This document shows positions 8,173 to 16,248 of a stretch of DNA of 64,000 nucleotides, piece after piece. The DNA is taken from positions 558,001 to 622,000 of the forward strand of contig NZ_JASVWF010000003.1 in assembly GCF_030286555.1 (NCBI RefSeq). The letters are read 5' to 3'. This stretch comes from Actinomycetospora termitidis. Its GTDB lineage: Bacteria > Actinomycetota > Actinomycetes > Mycobacteriales > Pseudonocardiaceae. Position 1 is the first letter of the stretch; every line of letters starts with the position of its first letter. Position numbers and translations under genes: made by a program. Below the pieces are notes generated by a model. That model had not been told where the DNA came from and searched no databases. It saw only the letters and a list, made by a program, of their open reading frames with translations.

Positions 8173-9131
8173 CAGCCCAGCACCACCTCGGTGTAGCTCC
8201 GGAAGCCGCCGACCGACTCCGCCGCGAGCACCGCGTTGCCCACCGCCCGGGTCACCGCGTCCGCCCCCGCCGTCAGGAGGGCCTGTACGCCCCCGAGGTC
8301 CGGCGCCGGACGATCGCACGTCGCGAGACCGAACAAGGTGTCGCCGTCGGTCATGCCGTGCACCGGGCGGATCGCGCGGGCGAGCCCGTCGTGGCCGACC
8401 GCGGCGAGCTTGGAGCACTGGGCGACCGACAGCGTCGCGTCCGTCCAGACCACGCCGATCGTGGTGTTCAGCGTCGGCGGCGCGGCCGCCGCGGACAGCC
8501 GCTCGAGCAGACCCGACCTGTCGTCGGGCAGGGGCGGGGGTGTGCGGTCGTCCGGGGTGAGGTGCCGTGCGGCCCACAGTTCTCCGGTCCGCGGGTCGAC
8601 GGCCGACCCCGCCGCGTTCACGACGACGAGCGCGGTCACCTCGCCGGCCTCCGTCGCCACGCGCGCCGTCCCGACCCCGCCCTTGAGGCCCCCGACGACG
8701 GCGCCCGTGCCGGCTCCGACGACGCCCATCGGGGACGGCCCCTCGACCGCGGCCGCGTACGCCGCGGCCCCGAGCGCCGCGTCGGGCCGGCGCCGGAAGT
8801 CGCCGCCGCGTCCGAGGTCGAACACCACCGCGGCGGGCACGATCGGCACGACCTCCCCGGGGCCGCCCACCGGGAACCCGATCCCGGCCTCCCCCAGCGC
8901 GTCCATCACCCCGGTCGCGGCCGCCAGCCCGTACGCCGAGCCGCCGGACAGCACGACGGCGTGCACCCGGTCGACGAGCGTGCGCGGGTCGAGCGCGTCG
9001 GTCTCCCGGGTACCGGGCCCGCCGCCGCGCACGTCGACGCCGGCGACGGCACCGTCGGGACCCGGCAGCAGCACCGTCGTGCCGCTGAGCGCGCCGGGTC
9101 CGGAGAGGGCCGCGTGACCGATGCGCACCAT
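8172..9131 (-). CDS. P1-family peptidase (DmpA-type aminopeptidase)
   Basis: A 319-residue N-terminal-nucleophile hydrolase of the DmpA/ornithine acetyltransferase fold. The self-cleavage and active-site region TLNTTIGVV is visible around residue 230, where the threonine after Asn becomes the nucleophile; the early SGGSAYGLAAATGVM and the GGVGTA loop are typical. It would release small N-terminal residues or beta-amino acids from peptides or amides. Start and stop overlap the flanking genes by ATGA. Confidence 0.88.
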   Translation of the reverse strand: MVRIGHAALSGPGALSGTTVLLPGPDGAVAGVDVRGGGPGTRETDALDPRTLVDRVHAVVLSGGSAYGLAAATGVMDALGEAGIGFPVGGPGEVVPIVPAAVVFDLGRGGDFRRRPDAALGAAAYAAAVEGPSPMGVVGAGTGAVVGGLKGGVGTARVATEAGEVTALVVVNAAGSAVDPRTGELWAARHLTPDDRTPPPLPDDRSGLLERLSAAAAPPTLNTTIGVVWTDATLSVAQCSKLAAVGHDGLARAIRPVHGMTDGDTLFGLATCDRPAPDLGGVQALLTAGADAVTRAVGNAVLAAESVGGFRSYTEVVLG

Positions 9132-10336
9132 CAGATCGTGCCCTGCGTCGCGAGCTCCGCGATCTCGTCCTCGGAGAGCCCCAGCTCGCCGTAGACCTCG
9201 TGGTTGTCCGCCCCGAGCCGCGGGCCGGCGCGGCGGACGCGGGCGGGCGTCCCGGCGAAGGTGGGGACGACGCCGGGTCCGAGGACGTCCTCGTCCAGCC
9301 GCTCGTCGTGGTGCGCGACGATCATGTCGCGGGCGAGGAACTGCTCGTCGGTGACGACCTCCGCGATCGTGTTCACCGGCCCGACGATCACCCCGGCCGC
9401 GTCGAGCAGCTCGCGCACCTCGTCGGCGGGCTTCGAGGCCACCCAGTCGGCGACGATGCCGTCGATCTCGTCCTGGTTCCGGCCGCGGGCACCGTGGTCG
9501 ACGAACTTCTCGTCGGTCGCGAGCTCCGGGCGACCCATCGCCGCGCAGAGCCGCGTGAACACCGTGTCCTGGTTCGCGGCGACGACCATCCACAGCCCGT
9601 CGGCACTCCGGTAGATGTTCGACGGCGCGATCCCGTCCAGCCGGGTGCCGCCGGGCCGGCGGACGCGGCCGAGCTTGTCGTACTCCGGGATGCAGGACTC
9701 GAGCACCGACAGGCAGGCCTCGGTGATCGCGATGTCGACGACCTGCCCCTTCCCGGTGACCGAGCGGGAGTACAGCGCCGCCAGCACGCCCTGGACCGCG
9801 ACCATCCCGGCCAGCGAGTCCCCGAGCGAGACCGCGGTGCGGGGCGGCGGCTGGTCGGGGTAGCCGTTGATCCCGCGCAGTCCGCTCATCGCCTCGGCGA
9901 CGGAGGCGTAGCCGGGCTTGGACGCGTACGGCCCGGTCTGGCCGTAGCCGGAGACCCGCCCGAGGATGAGTCCGGGGTTGGCCTCGGCGAGCACGTCGAA
10001 GCCGAGCCCCCAGCGTTCCAGGGTGCCGGGGCGGAAGTTCTCGACGATGACGTCGGTGCGCTCCACGAGCTGCAGGAAGAGCTCCCGGCCGCGCCCGCTG
10101 CGGGGGTCGAGGGTGATGCAGCGCTTGTTCCGGCCGATCACCGTCCACATGAAGTGCTCGCCCCGGTACTCGCCCTGCCCCCAGTCGCGCAGCGGGTCGG
10201 GCCGGCCCGGCGGCTCGATCTTGACGACGTCGGCGCCGTAGTCGCCGAGGATCCGGGCCGCGAACGGTCCGGCGATGATCGTGCCCATCTCGAGCACGCG
10301 CAGCCCTGCGAGGGGTCCGGAGTCCATGGTCGACAT
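9131..10336 (-). CDS. CaiB/BaiF family (class III) CoA-transferase
   Basis: A 401-residue enzyme transferring CoA between carboxylic acids through a covalent aspartyl intermediate. The N-terminus GLRVLEMGTIIAGPFAAR, the DVVKIEPPGRPDPLR segment and SLGDSLAG with the presumed catalytic Asp near residue 168 are characteristic. A second ATG lies at 10327. It is the first gene of a coupled four-gene run (CoA-transferase, peptidase, hydrolase, regulator). The acid substrate is not evident. Confidence 0.9.
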   Translation of the reverse strand: MSTMDSGPLAGLRVLEMGTIIAGPFAARILGDYGADVVKIEPPGRPDPLRDWGQGEYRGEHFMWTVIGRNKRCITLDPRSGRGRELFLQLVERTDVIVENFRPGTLERWGLGFDVLAEANPGLILGRVSGYGQTGPYASKPGYASVAEAMSGLRGINGYPDQPPPRTAVSLGDSLAGMVAVQGVLAALYSRSVTGKGQVVDIAITEACLSVLESCIPEYDKLGRVRRPGGTRLDGIAPSNIYRSADGLWMVVAANQDTVFTRLCAAMGRPELATDEKFVDHGARGRNQDEIDGIVADWVASKPADEVRELLDAAGVIVGPVNTIAEVVTDEQFLARDMIVAHHDERLDEDVLGPGVVPTFAGTPARVRRAGPRLGADNHEVYGELGLSEDEIAELATQGTI

Positions 10337-10363
10337 CCTGCCCCTCCCGCGGGCCGACGGAAC

Positions 10364-10414
10364 GAGCGAAGGGCCCCCTCGGTCGGTCTGCTCGACCGAA
10401 GGGGCCCTTCGCTC
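10364..10414 (-). terminator. Strong hairpin terminator downstream of coxG
   Basis: Twenty-two-base arms with one mismatch (beginning GAGCGAAGGGCCCC and closing GGGGCCCTTCGCTC) enclose a seven-base loop. It follows the coxG stop by nine bases and precedes the CoA-transferase start, so it separates the cox unit from the next operon. Confidence 0.8.
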
Positions 10415-10423
10415 AGAACACGA

Positions 10424-11275
10424 TCAGCGGCGGGCGAGCCGGATGATCAGCAGGATCAGCGCCAGGACGCCGACGCCGGCGGCGACCGGCACCAGGCGCT
10501 TGGTCAGCGCGTCCGACGAGGCGTCGAGCAGGTCGATCGCCTCGGCCTGCTGGCGCTTCGGCTTCGGGGCCGACTGCACCGGGCGCGGGCCGGCGCCCGA
10601 CGCGGGCGACCCGCCGGGGACCGCCGCGGCCTCGTCGGCCTTGCGGGCCTCGGCGACCGTGGAGGCCATCGGGGCCGCCTCGGGCGCTCCGGAACCGGCG
10701 GCGACCGGCGCCGGCGACGCGGGCTGCGAGACCGGGGTGGCCGCGCCGGAGACCGGCTCGGTGCCGGACGAGACCGGGGCGGCGGACCCGTTGGACTGCG
10801 CCGACGCGGGCGCCGCCTCCGGGGCCGGGGCGTCCGCGAACTCGTCCGCGAGGCACGACGCGAACTGGCCGAGGATCTTGTCACCGACGTCCGACATCAC
10901 GCCGCGGCCGAACTGGGCCGGCTTGCCGGTCACCTGCATCTCGGTGAGGACGGTGACCTTGGTGGACTCCGGGCCCTCCGAGGACATCGTCAGGGTGGCC
11001 TTCGCCGAGGCGGTGCCGTTGCCGCGGGAGTCGCGGCCCTGGGCGTCGACGACGATCTTGTGCGCGGACTTGTCGCGCTCGACGAACGTCCCCTTGCCCT
11101 TGTAGGTCATGGAGATCGGGCCGAGCTTGACCTTCACGGTGCCGGTGAAGTCGTCACCGTCGGCGGAGGTCAGCGTGGCGCCCGGGAAGCACGGCGTGAT
11201 CTTCTCGGGGTCGTTCATGGCGTCGTACACGGTGTCGATCGCGACCGGCACGGTGAAGGTGTTCTCGAGCTGCAT
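10424..11275 (-). CDS. coxG: CoxG-like SRPBCC protein with C-terminal membrane anchor
   Basis: A 283-residue protein. Residues 1-145 form an SRPBCC/CoxG domain (LENTFTVPVAIDTVYDAMND, PCFPGATL, GTVKVKLGPI); a long Ala/Pro/Ser-rich linker follows; the end (VPVAAGVGVLALILLIIRLARR, one hydrophobic helix with positive flank) is a tail anchor. In carboxydotrophs CoxG recruits CO dehydrogenase to the membrane, so this protein probably tethers the adjacent molybdenum hydroxylase near the quinone pool. It lies 86 bases after coxM, with a hairpin between, so its dosage may differ from coxSLM. Confidence 0.85.
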   Translation of the reverse strand: MQLENTFTVPVAIDTVYDAMNDPEKITPCFPGATLTSADGDDFTGTVKVKLGPISMTYKGKGTFVERDKSAHKIVVDAQGRDSRGNGTASAKATLTMSSEGPESTKVTVLTEMQVTGKPAQFGRGVMSDVGDKILGQFASCLADEFADAPAPEAAPASAQSNGSAAPVSSGTEPVSGAATPVSQPASPAPVAAGSGAPEAAPMASTVAEARKADEAAAVPGGSPASGAGPRPVQSAPKPKRQQAEAIDLLDASSDALTKRLVPVAAGVGVLALILLIIRLARR

Positions 11276-11305
11276 CTACGCCTCCTGGCGAGTGGGTGGA
11301 CGCAC

Positions 11306-11338
11306 GTGAGGCCCGCCCCGGACTGGGACGGGCCTCAC
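11306..11338 (-). terminator. Hairpin between coxM and coxG
   Basis: GTGAGGCCCG pairs with CGGGCCTCAC, with a further C-rich/G-rich stem inside. It lies directly after the coxM stop on the transcribed strand, so it may terminate or attenuate transcription from coxSLM into coxG. Confidence 0.65.
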
Positions 11339-11361
11339 GGTAGGGCGCTGGGCCGGGAGTG

Positions 11362-12213
11362 TCAGCCGGCCGCGGCGAGCACCGCGCGACCGGTGAGGAC
11401 CTTCGCGAGGTGCTCGCGGTAGTCCGAGCCGGCGTCGGCGTCCGACGTGGGGCTGGTGCCCTCGGCGGCGGCCTGCGCGGCGGCGCGGACCGTCTCCTCG
11501 CTCATCGTCTGCCCCACCAGGGCCGACTCCACACCCCGCGCCCGGACGGGCGTGCCTGCCATGTTGGTCAGGCCGATGCGTGCGTCGGTGATGGTGCCGC
11601 CCTCGACCTTGACCGTCGCCGCGACCGCGACGATCGACCAGGCCTGCGCGACACGGTTGAACTTCTCGTACCGCGCGCCCCAGCCCGTGTACTTCGGGAA
11701 GCGGATCGCGGTGAGGATCTCCTGCGGGCCGATGGCCGTCGTGAAGTAGTCCTCGAAGAAGTCGGCGGAGGCGACGGTGCGCTCGCCGTCCGGGCCGGCG
11801 ATGACGAACTCGGCGTCCAGCGCGAGCGTGGGCGCCGCGAGGTCACCGGCCGGGTCGGCGTGCGCCAGGGCGCCGCCGAGGGTCCCGCGGTGGCGGACCT
11901 GGAAGTCCGCCACCGTCTTCGTCGCCTCGCTGATCAGCTTCACGTGCTGGTTCAGCAGGTCGTCCCGGGTGACGTCGTGGTGGGTCGTCATGGCCCCGAC
12001 GACGATCTTGTCGCCCTCCTCGCGGACGCCGCGGAGCTCGGCGATGCCGCCGAGGTCGACGACGAGCGAGGGGTCACCCATGCGCAGCCGCAGGACGGGG
12101 ATGAAGCTCTGGCCGCCGGCCAGGATCTTCGCGTCGTCCCCGCCGTCGGCCAGCGCCTGCACGGCCTCCGCGACCGACGTCGGCCGGACGTAGTCGAACG
12201 ATGCCGGGATCAC
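11362..12213 (-). CDS. coxM: FAD-binding medium subunit of a molybdenum hydroxylase (CoxM type)
   Basis: A 283-residue FAD subunit. The N-terminal FAD motif AKILAGGQSFIPVLRLRMG and the second motif TLGGALAHADPAGD (near residue 110) are those of CoxM/CutM. It passes electrons from the Fe-S subunit to the acceptor. Its start overlaps the coxL stop by ATGA, giving the order S-L-M. That order, rather than M-S-L, is the one usual for form II Cox-like enzymes. Confidence 0.92.
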   Translation of the reverse strand: MIPASFDYVRPTSVAEAVQALADGGDDAKILAGGQSFIPVLRLRMGDPSLVVDLGGIAELRGVREEGDKIVVGAMTTHHDVTRDDLLNQHVKLISEATKTVADFQVRHRGTLGGALAHADPAGDLAAPTLALDAEFVIAGPDGERTVASADFFEDYFTTAIGPQEILTAIRFPKYTGWGARYEKFNRVAQAWSIVAVAATVKVEGGTITDARIGLTNMAGTPVRARGVESALVGQTMSEETVRAAAQAAAEGTSPTSDADAGSDYREHLAKVLTGRAVLAAAG

Positions 12214-14702
12214 AGCGCGCCTCCCTGGTTCTTCACCGAGTCACTCTTGGCCATGCTGCCCAGGCCGGCGCCGGGCGAGGCGACGTTCGCCTCGTCGGAC
12301 TGCGCGCCGGTGCCCTTGGCGGAGTTGAGCGCCGTCCACACCCGGTACGGGGTCGTCGGCATCTCGATGTCCTTGACCCCGTACTGCCGCACGGCGTCCA
12401 GGACGGCGTTCACGACGGCGGGGGTGGAGGCGATCGTGCCCGCCTCGCCGACGCCCTTGACACCCAGCGGGTTGGTCGTCGACGGGGTCGACGTGTTCGC
12501 GGTGTCGAAGCTGATCAGGTCCGCCGCCGAGGGCAGCGTGTAGTCGACCAGCGTGCCCGAGAGCAGCGTCCCGGACTCGTCGTACGGCGCGTCCTCGTAG
12601 AGCGCCTGGGCGATGCCCTGGGCGAGCCCGCCGTGGACCTGGCCCTCGACGATCAGCGGGTTGATCACCGTGCCGATGTCGTCCACGCAGACGTACTTGT
12701 ACAGCGAGACGAAGCCGGTCTCGGTGTCGACCTCGACCGCGCACAGGTGGGTGCCGTGCGGGTAGGAGAAGTTCTCCGGGTCGAACGTCGCGTGGGCGTC
12801 GATGTCGGGCTCGATGCCCTCCGGGTAGTCGTGGGCGGCGAACACGGCCAGCGCCACGTCCTGGATGCCCACGCCCTTGTCGGTGCCCTTGACCGAGAAC
12901 TTGCCCGCGGTGAACTCGAGGTCGTCCTCGGAGGCCTCGAGCATGTACGCCGCGATCGGCTTGGCCTTCTCGACGACCTTCTCGGCCGCCTTGACCATCG
13001 CGATGCCGCCGACGGCGAGCGAGCGCGACCCGTAGGTGTCCAGCCCGCGGTAGGACGACTGGGTGTCGCCGTGGAGGATCTCGACGTCCTCGAACGGGAT
13101 GCCCAGCTTGTCCGCGATGATCTGCGAGAACGCGGTCTCGTGACCCTGCCCGTGCGGGCTGACGCCGACGACGACCTCGGCCTTGCCGGTCGGGAGCATG
13201 CGGATGGCCGCGGTCTCCCAGCCGCCGGCGCCGTAGTCCAGCGAGCCGAGCACGCGGGACGGCGCGAGGCCGCACATCTCGGTGAAGGTCGAGATGCCGA
13301 GGCCGAGCTGCTTGACGTCACCGCGGTCGCGGCGCTCCTGCTGCTCACGCCGCAGGCCGTCGTAGTCGAACATGGACATGGCCTGCTCGGTGGCGGCCTC
13401 GTAGTTGCCCGTGTCGTAGGTCAGCGTGCTGACCGTGGTGAACGGGAACTCCTCGTGCTTGATCCAGTTCTTCTTGCGCAGCTCCATCGGCTCGATCCCG
13501 AGCTCGACGGCGACCTCGTCCATCATCCGCTCGATGCCGAAGGTGGCCTCCGGGCGCCCGGCGCCGCGATAGGCGTCGGTGAGCGTCTTGGTGGTGAAGA
13601 CGTTGGTGCAGTCGAACCGGTAGGCCGGGATCTTGTAGATCGCGTTGAACATGAACGCGCCCAGGATCGGCACGCCCGGCCCGACCAGGCCGAGGTAGGC
13701 ACCCATGTCCGCGATCAGCTTGACGTCCAGGCCCTTGATGACGCCGTCCTTGGTGACGGCGACCGTGAGGTCCTGGATCTGGTCGCGGCCGTGGTGGGCG
13801 GTGAGCAGGGACTCCGAGCGGGTCTCGGTCCACTTCACCGGCTTGCCCAGCTTCTGGGCCACCAGGAGGGTGACGACCTCCTCCGGCGCCACGGCGATCT
13901 TGCCGCCGAAGCCGCCGCCCACGTCCGGCGCGATGACGCGGATCTTGTGCTCGGGCAGCCCGAGGGTCAGCGCGAGCATCGTCTTGAGGATGTGCGGCAC
14001 CTGGGTCGAGGACCACATGACCAGCTGCTCGCCGGTCGGGTCCACGACGGTGGAGCGCGGCTCCATGAAGACCGGTACGAGGCGCTGCTGGCGGAAGCGG
14101 CGCGTGATGACGACCTGGTCGTCCGCCTTCTCCGCCGCGGCGATCGCCTCGGACGCGGACCCGCCCGAGCCGGCCTCGCCCGAGTCGAACACCCACTGGG
14201 CGTTCTCGTTCGTGCCCAGCTCCGGGTGGACGAGGGTCGCGCCCTCCTTGAGGGCCTCCTCCATGTCGAGCACGGGCTCGAGCTCGGAGTAGTCGACCTC
14301 GACCAGCTCGGCGGCGTCCTTCGCGGCGGCCGCGGTGCGGGCCACGACGACGGCGACGCCCTCACCGGCGAAGTTCACCCGGCTCCCCGCCAGGGCGGGA
14401 CGCTGCGGGGACTTCATGTCCTTGGTGATCGGCCACGCGCAGGGCAGCTGCACCGCGTCGGCCCCGATGTCGGCCGCGGTGTAGACCGCGACGACGCCCG
14501 GGACCTGCTTGGCGGCGCTCGTGTCGATGCTGCCGATCTCCGCGTGCGCGAAGGGGCTGCGCACGATGGAGAGGTGGAGCAGGCCGGTGATGGCCTGGTT
14601 GTCGGTCCACCGGGTGCGCCCGGTGATGAGCCGACGGTCCTCCTTGCGGCGGCGGTCGCGCCCGATCTCCTGCGCCGGGGCGCTGTTCTCGACCGTGGTC
14701 AT
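12210..14702 (-). CDS. coxL: Form II molybdopterin large subunit (CoxL-like)
   Basis: An 830-residue catalytic subunit carrying the molybdopterin cytosine dinucleotide cofactor. VGGGFGGK, the active-site loop AYRGAGRPEA, SPHGQGHETAFSQI and the C-terminal GVGEAGT with the general-base glutamate are visible. The loop is AYRGAGR (form II), not the AYxCSFR loop with the catalytic Cys of true aerobic CO dehydrogenases (form I), so CO oxidation should not be assumed; form II substrates are largely unknown. The start was placed at the ATG overlapping the coxS stop (ATGA); the frame is open another 75 codons upstream. Confidence 0.93.
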   Translation of the reverse strand: MTTVENSAPAQEIGRDRRRKEDRRLITGRTRWTDNQAITGLLHLSIVRSPFAHAEIGSIDTSAAKQVPGVVAVYTAADIGADAVQLPCAWPITKDMKSPQRPALAGSRVNFAGEGVAVVVARTAAAAKDAAELVEVDYSELEPVLDMEEALKEGATLVHPELGTNENAQWVFDSGEAGSGGSASEAIAAAEKADDQVVITRRFRQQRLVPVFMEPRSTVVDPTGEQLVMWSSTQVPHILKTMLALTLGLPEHKIRVIAPDVGGGFGGKIAVAPEEVVTLLVAQKLGKPVKWTETRSESLLTAHHGRDQIQDLTVAVTKDGVIKGLDVKLIADMGAYLGLVGPGVPILGAFMFNAIYKIPAYRFDCTNVFTTKTLTDAYRGAGRPEATFGIERMMDEVAVELGIEPMELRKKNWIKHEEFPFTTVSTLTYDTGNYEAATEQAMSMFDYDGLRREQQERRDRGDVKQLGLGISTFTEMCGLAPSRVLGSLDYGAGGWETAAIRMLPTGKAEVVVGVSPHGQGHETAFSQIIADKLGIPFEDVEILHGDTQSSYRGLDTYGSRSLAVGGIAMVKAAEKVVEKAKPIAAYMLEASEDDLEFTAGKFSVKGTDKGVGIQDVALAVFAAHDYPEGIEPDIDAHATFDPENFSYPHGTHLCAVEVDTETGFVSLYKYVCVDDIGTVINPLIVEGQVHGGLAQGIAQALYEDAPYDESGTLLSGTLVDYTLPSAADLISFDTANTSTPSTTNPLGVKGVGEAGTIASTPAVVNAVLDAVRQYGVKDIEMPTTPYRVWTALNSAKGTGAQSDEANVASPGAGLGSMAKSDSVKNQGGAL

Positions 14703-15220
14703 CAGGCACCGCCCCCGGCGACGGAGGACGTCGCGGGCTGGGAGGCCGACGCGCCCGGCTTCATCTTCTGGGCCGCGTCCTGCACCGCGCGCACGATGTT
14801 CTGGTAGCCGGTGCAGCGGCAGAGGTTGCCCTCGATGCCCTCCCGGACCTCCTGCTCGGTCGGGTCCGGGTTGTCCCCGAGCAGGTCGATCGACTGCATG
14901 ATCATGCCGGGCGTGCAGTAACCGCACTGCAGCGCGTGGTTGTCGTGGAACGCCTGCTGGACCGGGTGCAGCTGACCGTCGCGCTCGAGCCCCTCGACGG
15001 TGAGGACCTCGCTGCCGTTGGCCTGGACGGCCAGCACGGAGCAGGACTTCACCGACAGGCCGTCGAGGTGGACGGTGCAGGCACCGCAGTTGCTGGTGTC
15101 GCAGCCGATCACCGTGCCGGTCTTGCCCAGTCGTTCCCGCAGGTACTGCACGAGCAGCATGCGGGGCTCGACGTCGTCCTCGTAGACGAGGCCGTCGACG
15201 GTGGTCCGGATGCGTGCCAT
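14702..15220 (-). CDS. coxS: [2Fe-2S] small subunit of a molybdenum hydroxylase (CoxS type)
   Basis: A 172-residue iron-sulfur subunit with two [2Fe-2S] clusters. The plant-ferredoxin-type domain shows [16 protein letters not shown]; the C-terminal four-helix domain shows [16 protein letters not shown] and [10 protein letters not shown]. It carries electrons from CoxL to CoxM. The ATG at 15220 has a GAGGAG-like site upstream and matches family length; an upstream in-frame start at 15277 is unlikely. First gene of coxSLM. Confidence 0.93.
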   Translation of the reverse strand: MARIRTTVDGLVYEDDVEPRMLLVQYLRERLGKTGTVIGCDTSNCGACTVHLDGLSVKSCSVLAVQANGSEVLTVEGLERDGQLHPVQQAFHDNHALQCGYCTPGMIMQSIDLLGDNPDPTEQEVREGIEGNLCRCTGYQNIVRAVQDAAQKMKPGASASQPATSSVAGGGA

Positions 15221-15615
15221 GGATTCACTCCTCACACACGCCCCCGTCCGCGTCCCGCGGGTCGAGGAGGCGAGCACGTCGTCGTGGTGGTGGGCCGTCG
15301 GGACGCGGCCGGTGTGGGCCGGTCGCGCGCGACGACGCCATCACGCCCGTCAGCGTGGTGGCGGCCACATCACACCCCCGTGATCGCCACGGCGCAACGC
15401 CCGGCCGGGGTGGGTCGGATGTGATCTCCGGTGCAGGTCAGGCACATGTCCGGTCCTTGATCCGAAGATGCGGGGGATCGACGGCTCTCGACTCCGCACC
15501 TGCGTTCCATACATGTTCTGAGACCACGGGACGGCACGGCGAGGATGGGGAAATCGGGCGGTCCGGACAGCAGGGCGACCTGTCCGATCGGAGAGGGTGG
15601 GGTTTCGCGCCGACC
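15221..15615. promoter_or_regulatory. Upstream region of coxS
   Basis: About 395 bases without a gene between coxS (leftward) and the MOSC gene stop. It must hold the coxSLM promoter. One short inverted repeat, ATCAC-N6-GTGAT at 15369-15384, could be a regulator site. I see no clear -10/-35 pair and no other structure. Confidence 0.4.
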
Positions 15616-16248
15616 TCACACCCGCGCACGGGCCCAGCGGTGGTACATCGAGGCGAGCTGCGGCACGTCCAGCAGGGTCGCGGCCCGGGTCCGCTCGTGG
15701 TGGTAGATCGTGAACACCTCGCCGAGGGTGACGCCGTGGGCGGGCCGGTCGACCACCTCGATGCGGTCGTCCGCCGCCACGTGGCCCGTCGTCACGACCC
15801 GGAGGTAGGCGCCAGGACGCACCGCGGCGACGAAGCGACGCGGCATCGTCGGGTCGCCGGAGTGCAGGCCCAGCTTGAAGCACGGGATGCGCGGCTGGGC
15901 CACCTCGAACTCGGCCGACCCGACCCGCCAGCGCTCGCCGACCACGACGTCACGCAGGTCCAGACCCGCCGTCGTGAGGTTCTGCCCGAAGGTCTGCGGG
16001 TCGACGTCGCGCCCGAGCTCGGTGCTCCACCACGCGACGTCCTCGGAGGCGTACGCGTACACCGCCTTGTCCGGGCCGCCGTGGTTCTCGAGGTCGGCCT
16101 GCTCGTCGCCGTCGAGATGCTCGCGGTGCACCGCGACCGGCCCGTCGACGGGGTGCTTCGCGCTCGCCGTCAGCGTCCGGCGGTCCTGCGGGCCGTCGAT
16201 CTCGACGGCCCGGCCGACGGCCACGGTCACGACGCGGGGTTCAGCCAT
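15616..16248 (-). CDS. MOSC domain-containing protein
   Basis: A 210-residue MOSC protein (YiiM-like). MOSC domains bind sulfur or Moco-derived ligands through a conserved cysteine, seen here in PRIPCFKLG near residue 125; HGGPDKAVYAYASEDVAWW and FGQNLTTAGLDL are typical. Possible roles are Moco sulfur handling or reduction of N-hydroxylated compounds. Its start overlaps the mftF stop by eight bases, so the two are co-transcribed, although the functional link is more obvious to the Mo genes nearby. Confidence 0.85.
   Translation of the reverse strand: MAEPRVVTVAVGRAVEIDGPQDRRTLTASAKHPVDGPVAVHREHLDGDEQADLENHGGPDKAVYAYASEDVAWWSTELGRDVDPQTFGQNLTTAGLDLRDVVVGERWRVGSAEFEVAQPRIPCFKLGLHSGDPTMPRRFVAAVRPGAYLRVVTTGHVAADDRIEVVDRPAHGVTLGEVFTIYHHERTRAATLLDVPQLASMYHRWARARV

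Noticed and set aside
12210..14702. Classification of CoxL as a true aerobic CO dehydrogenase
   Set aside because: The active-site loop AYRGAGR lacks the Cys of form I (AYxCSFR), and the gene order is S-L-M.
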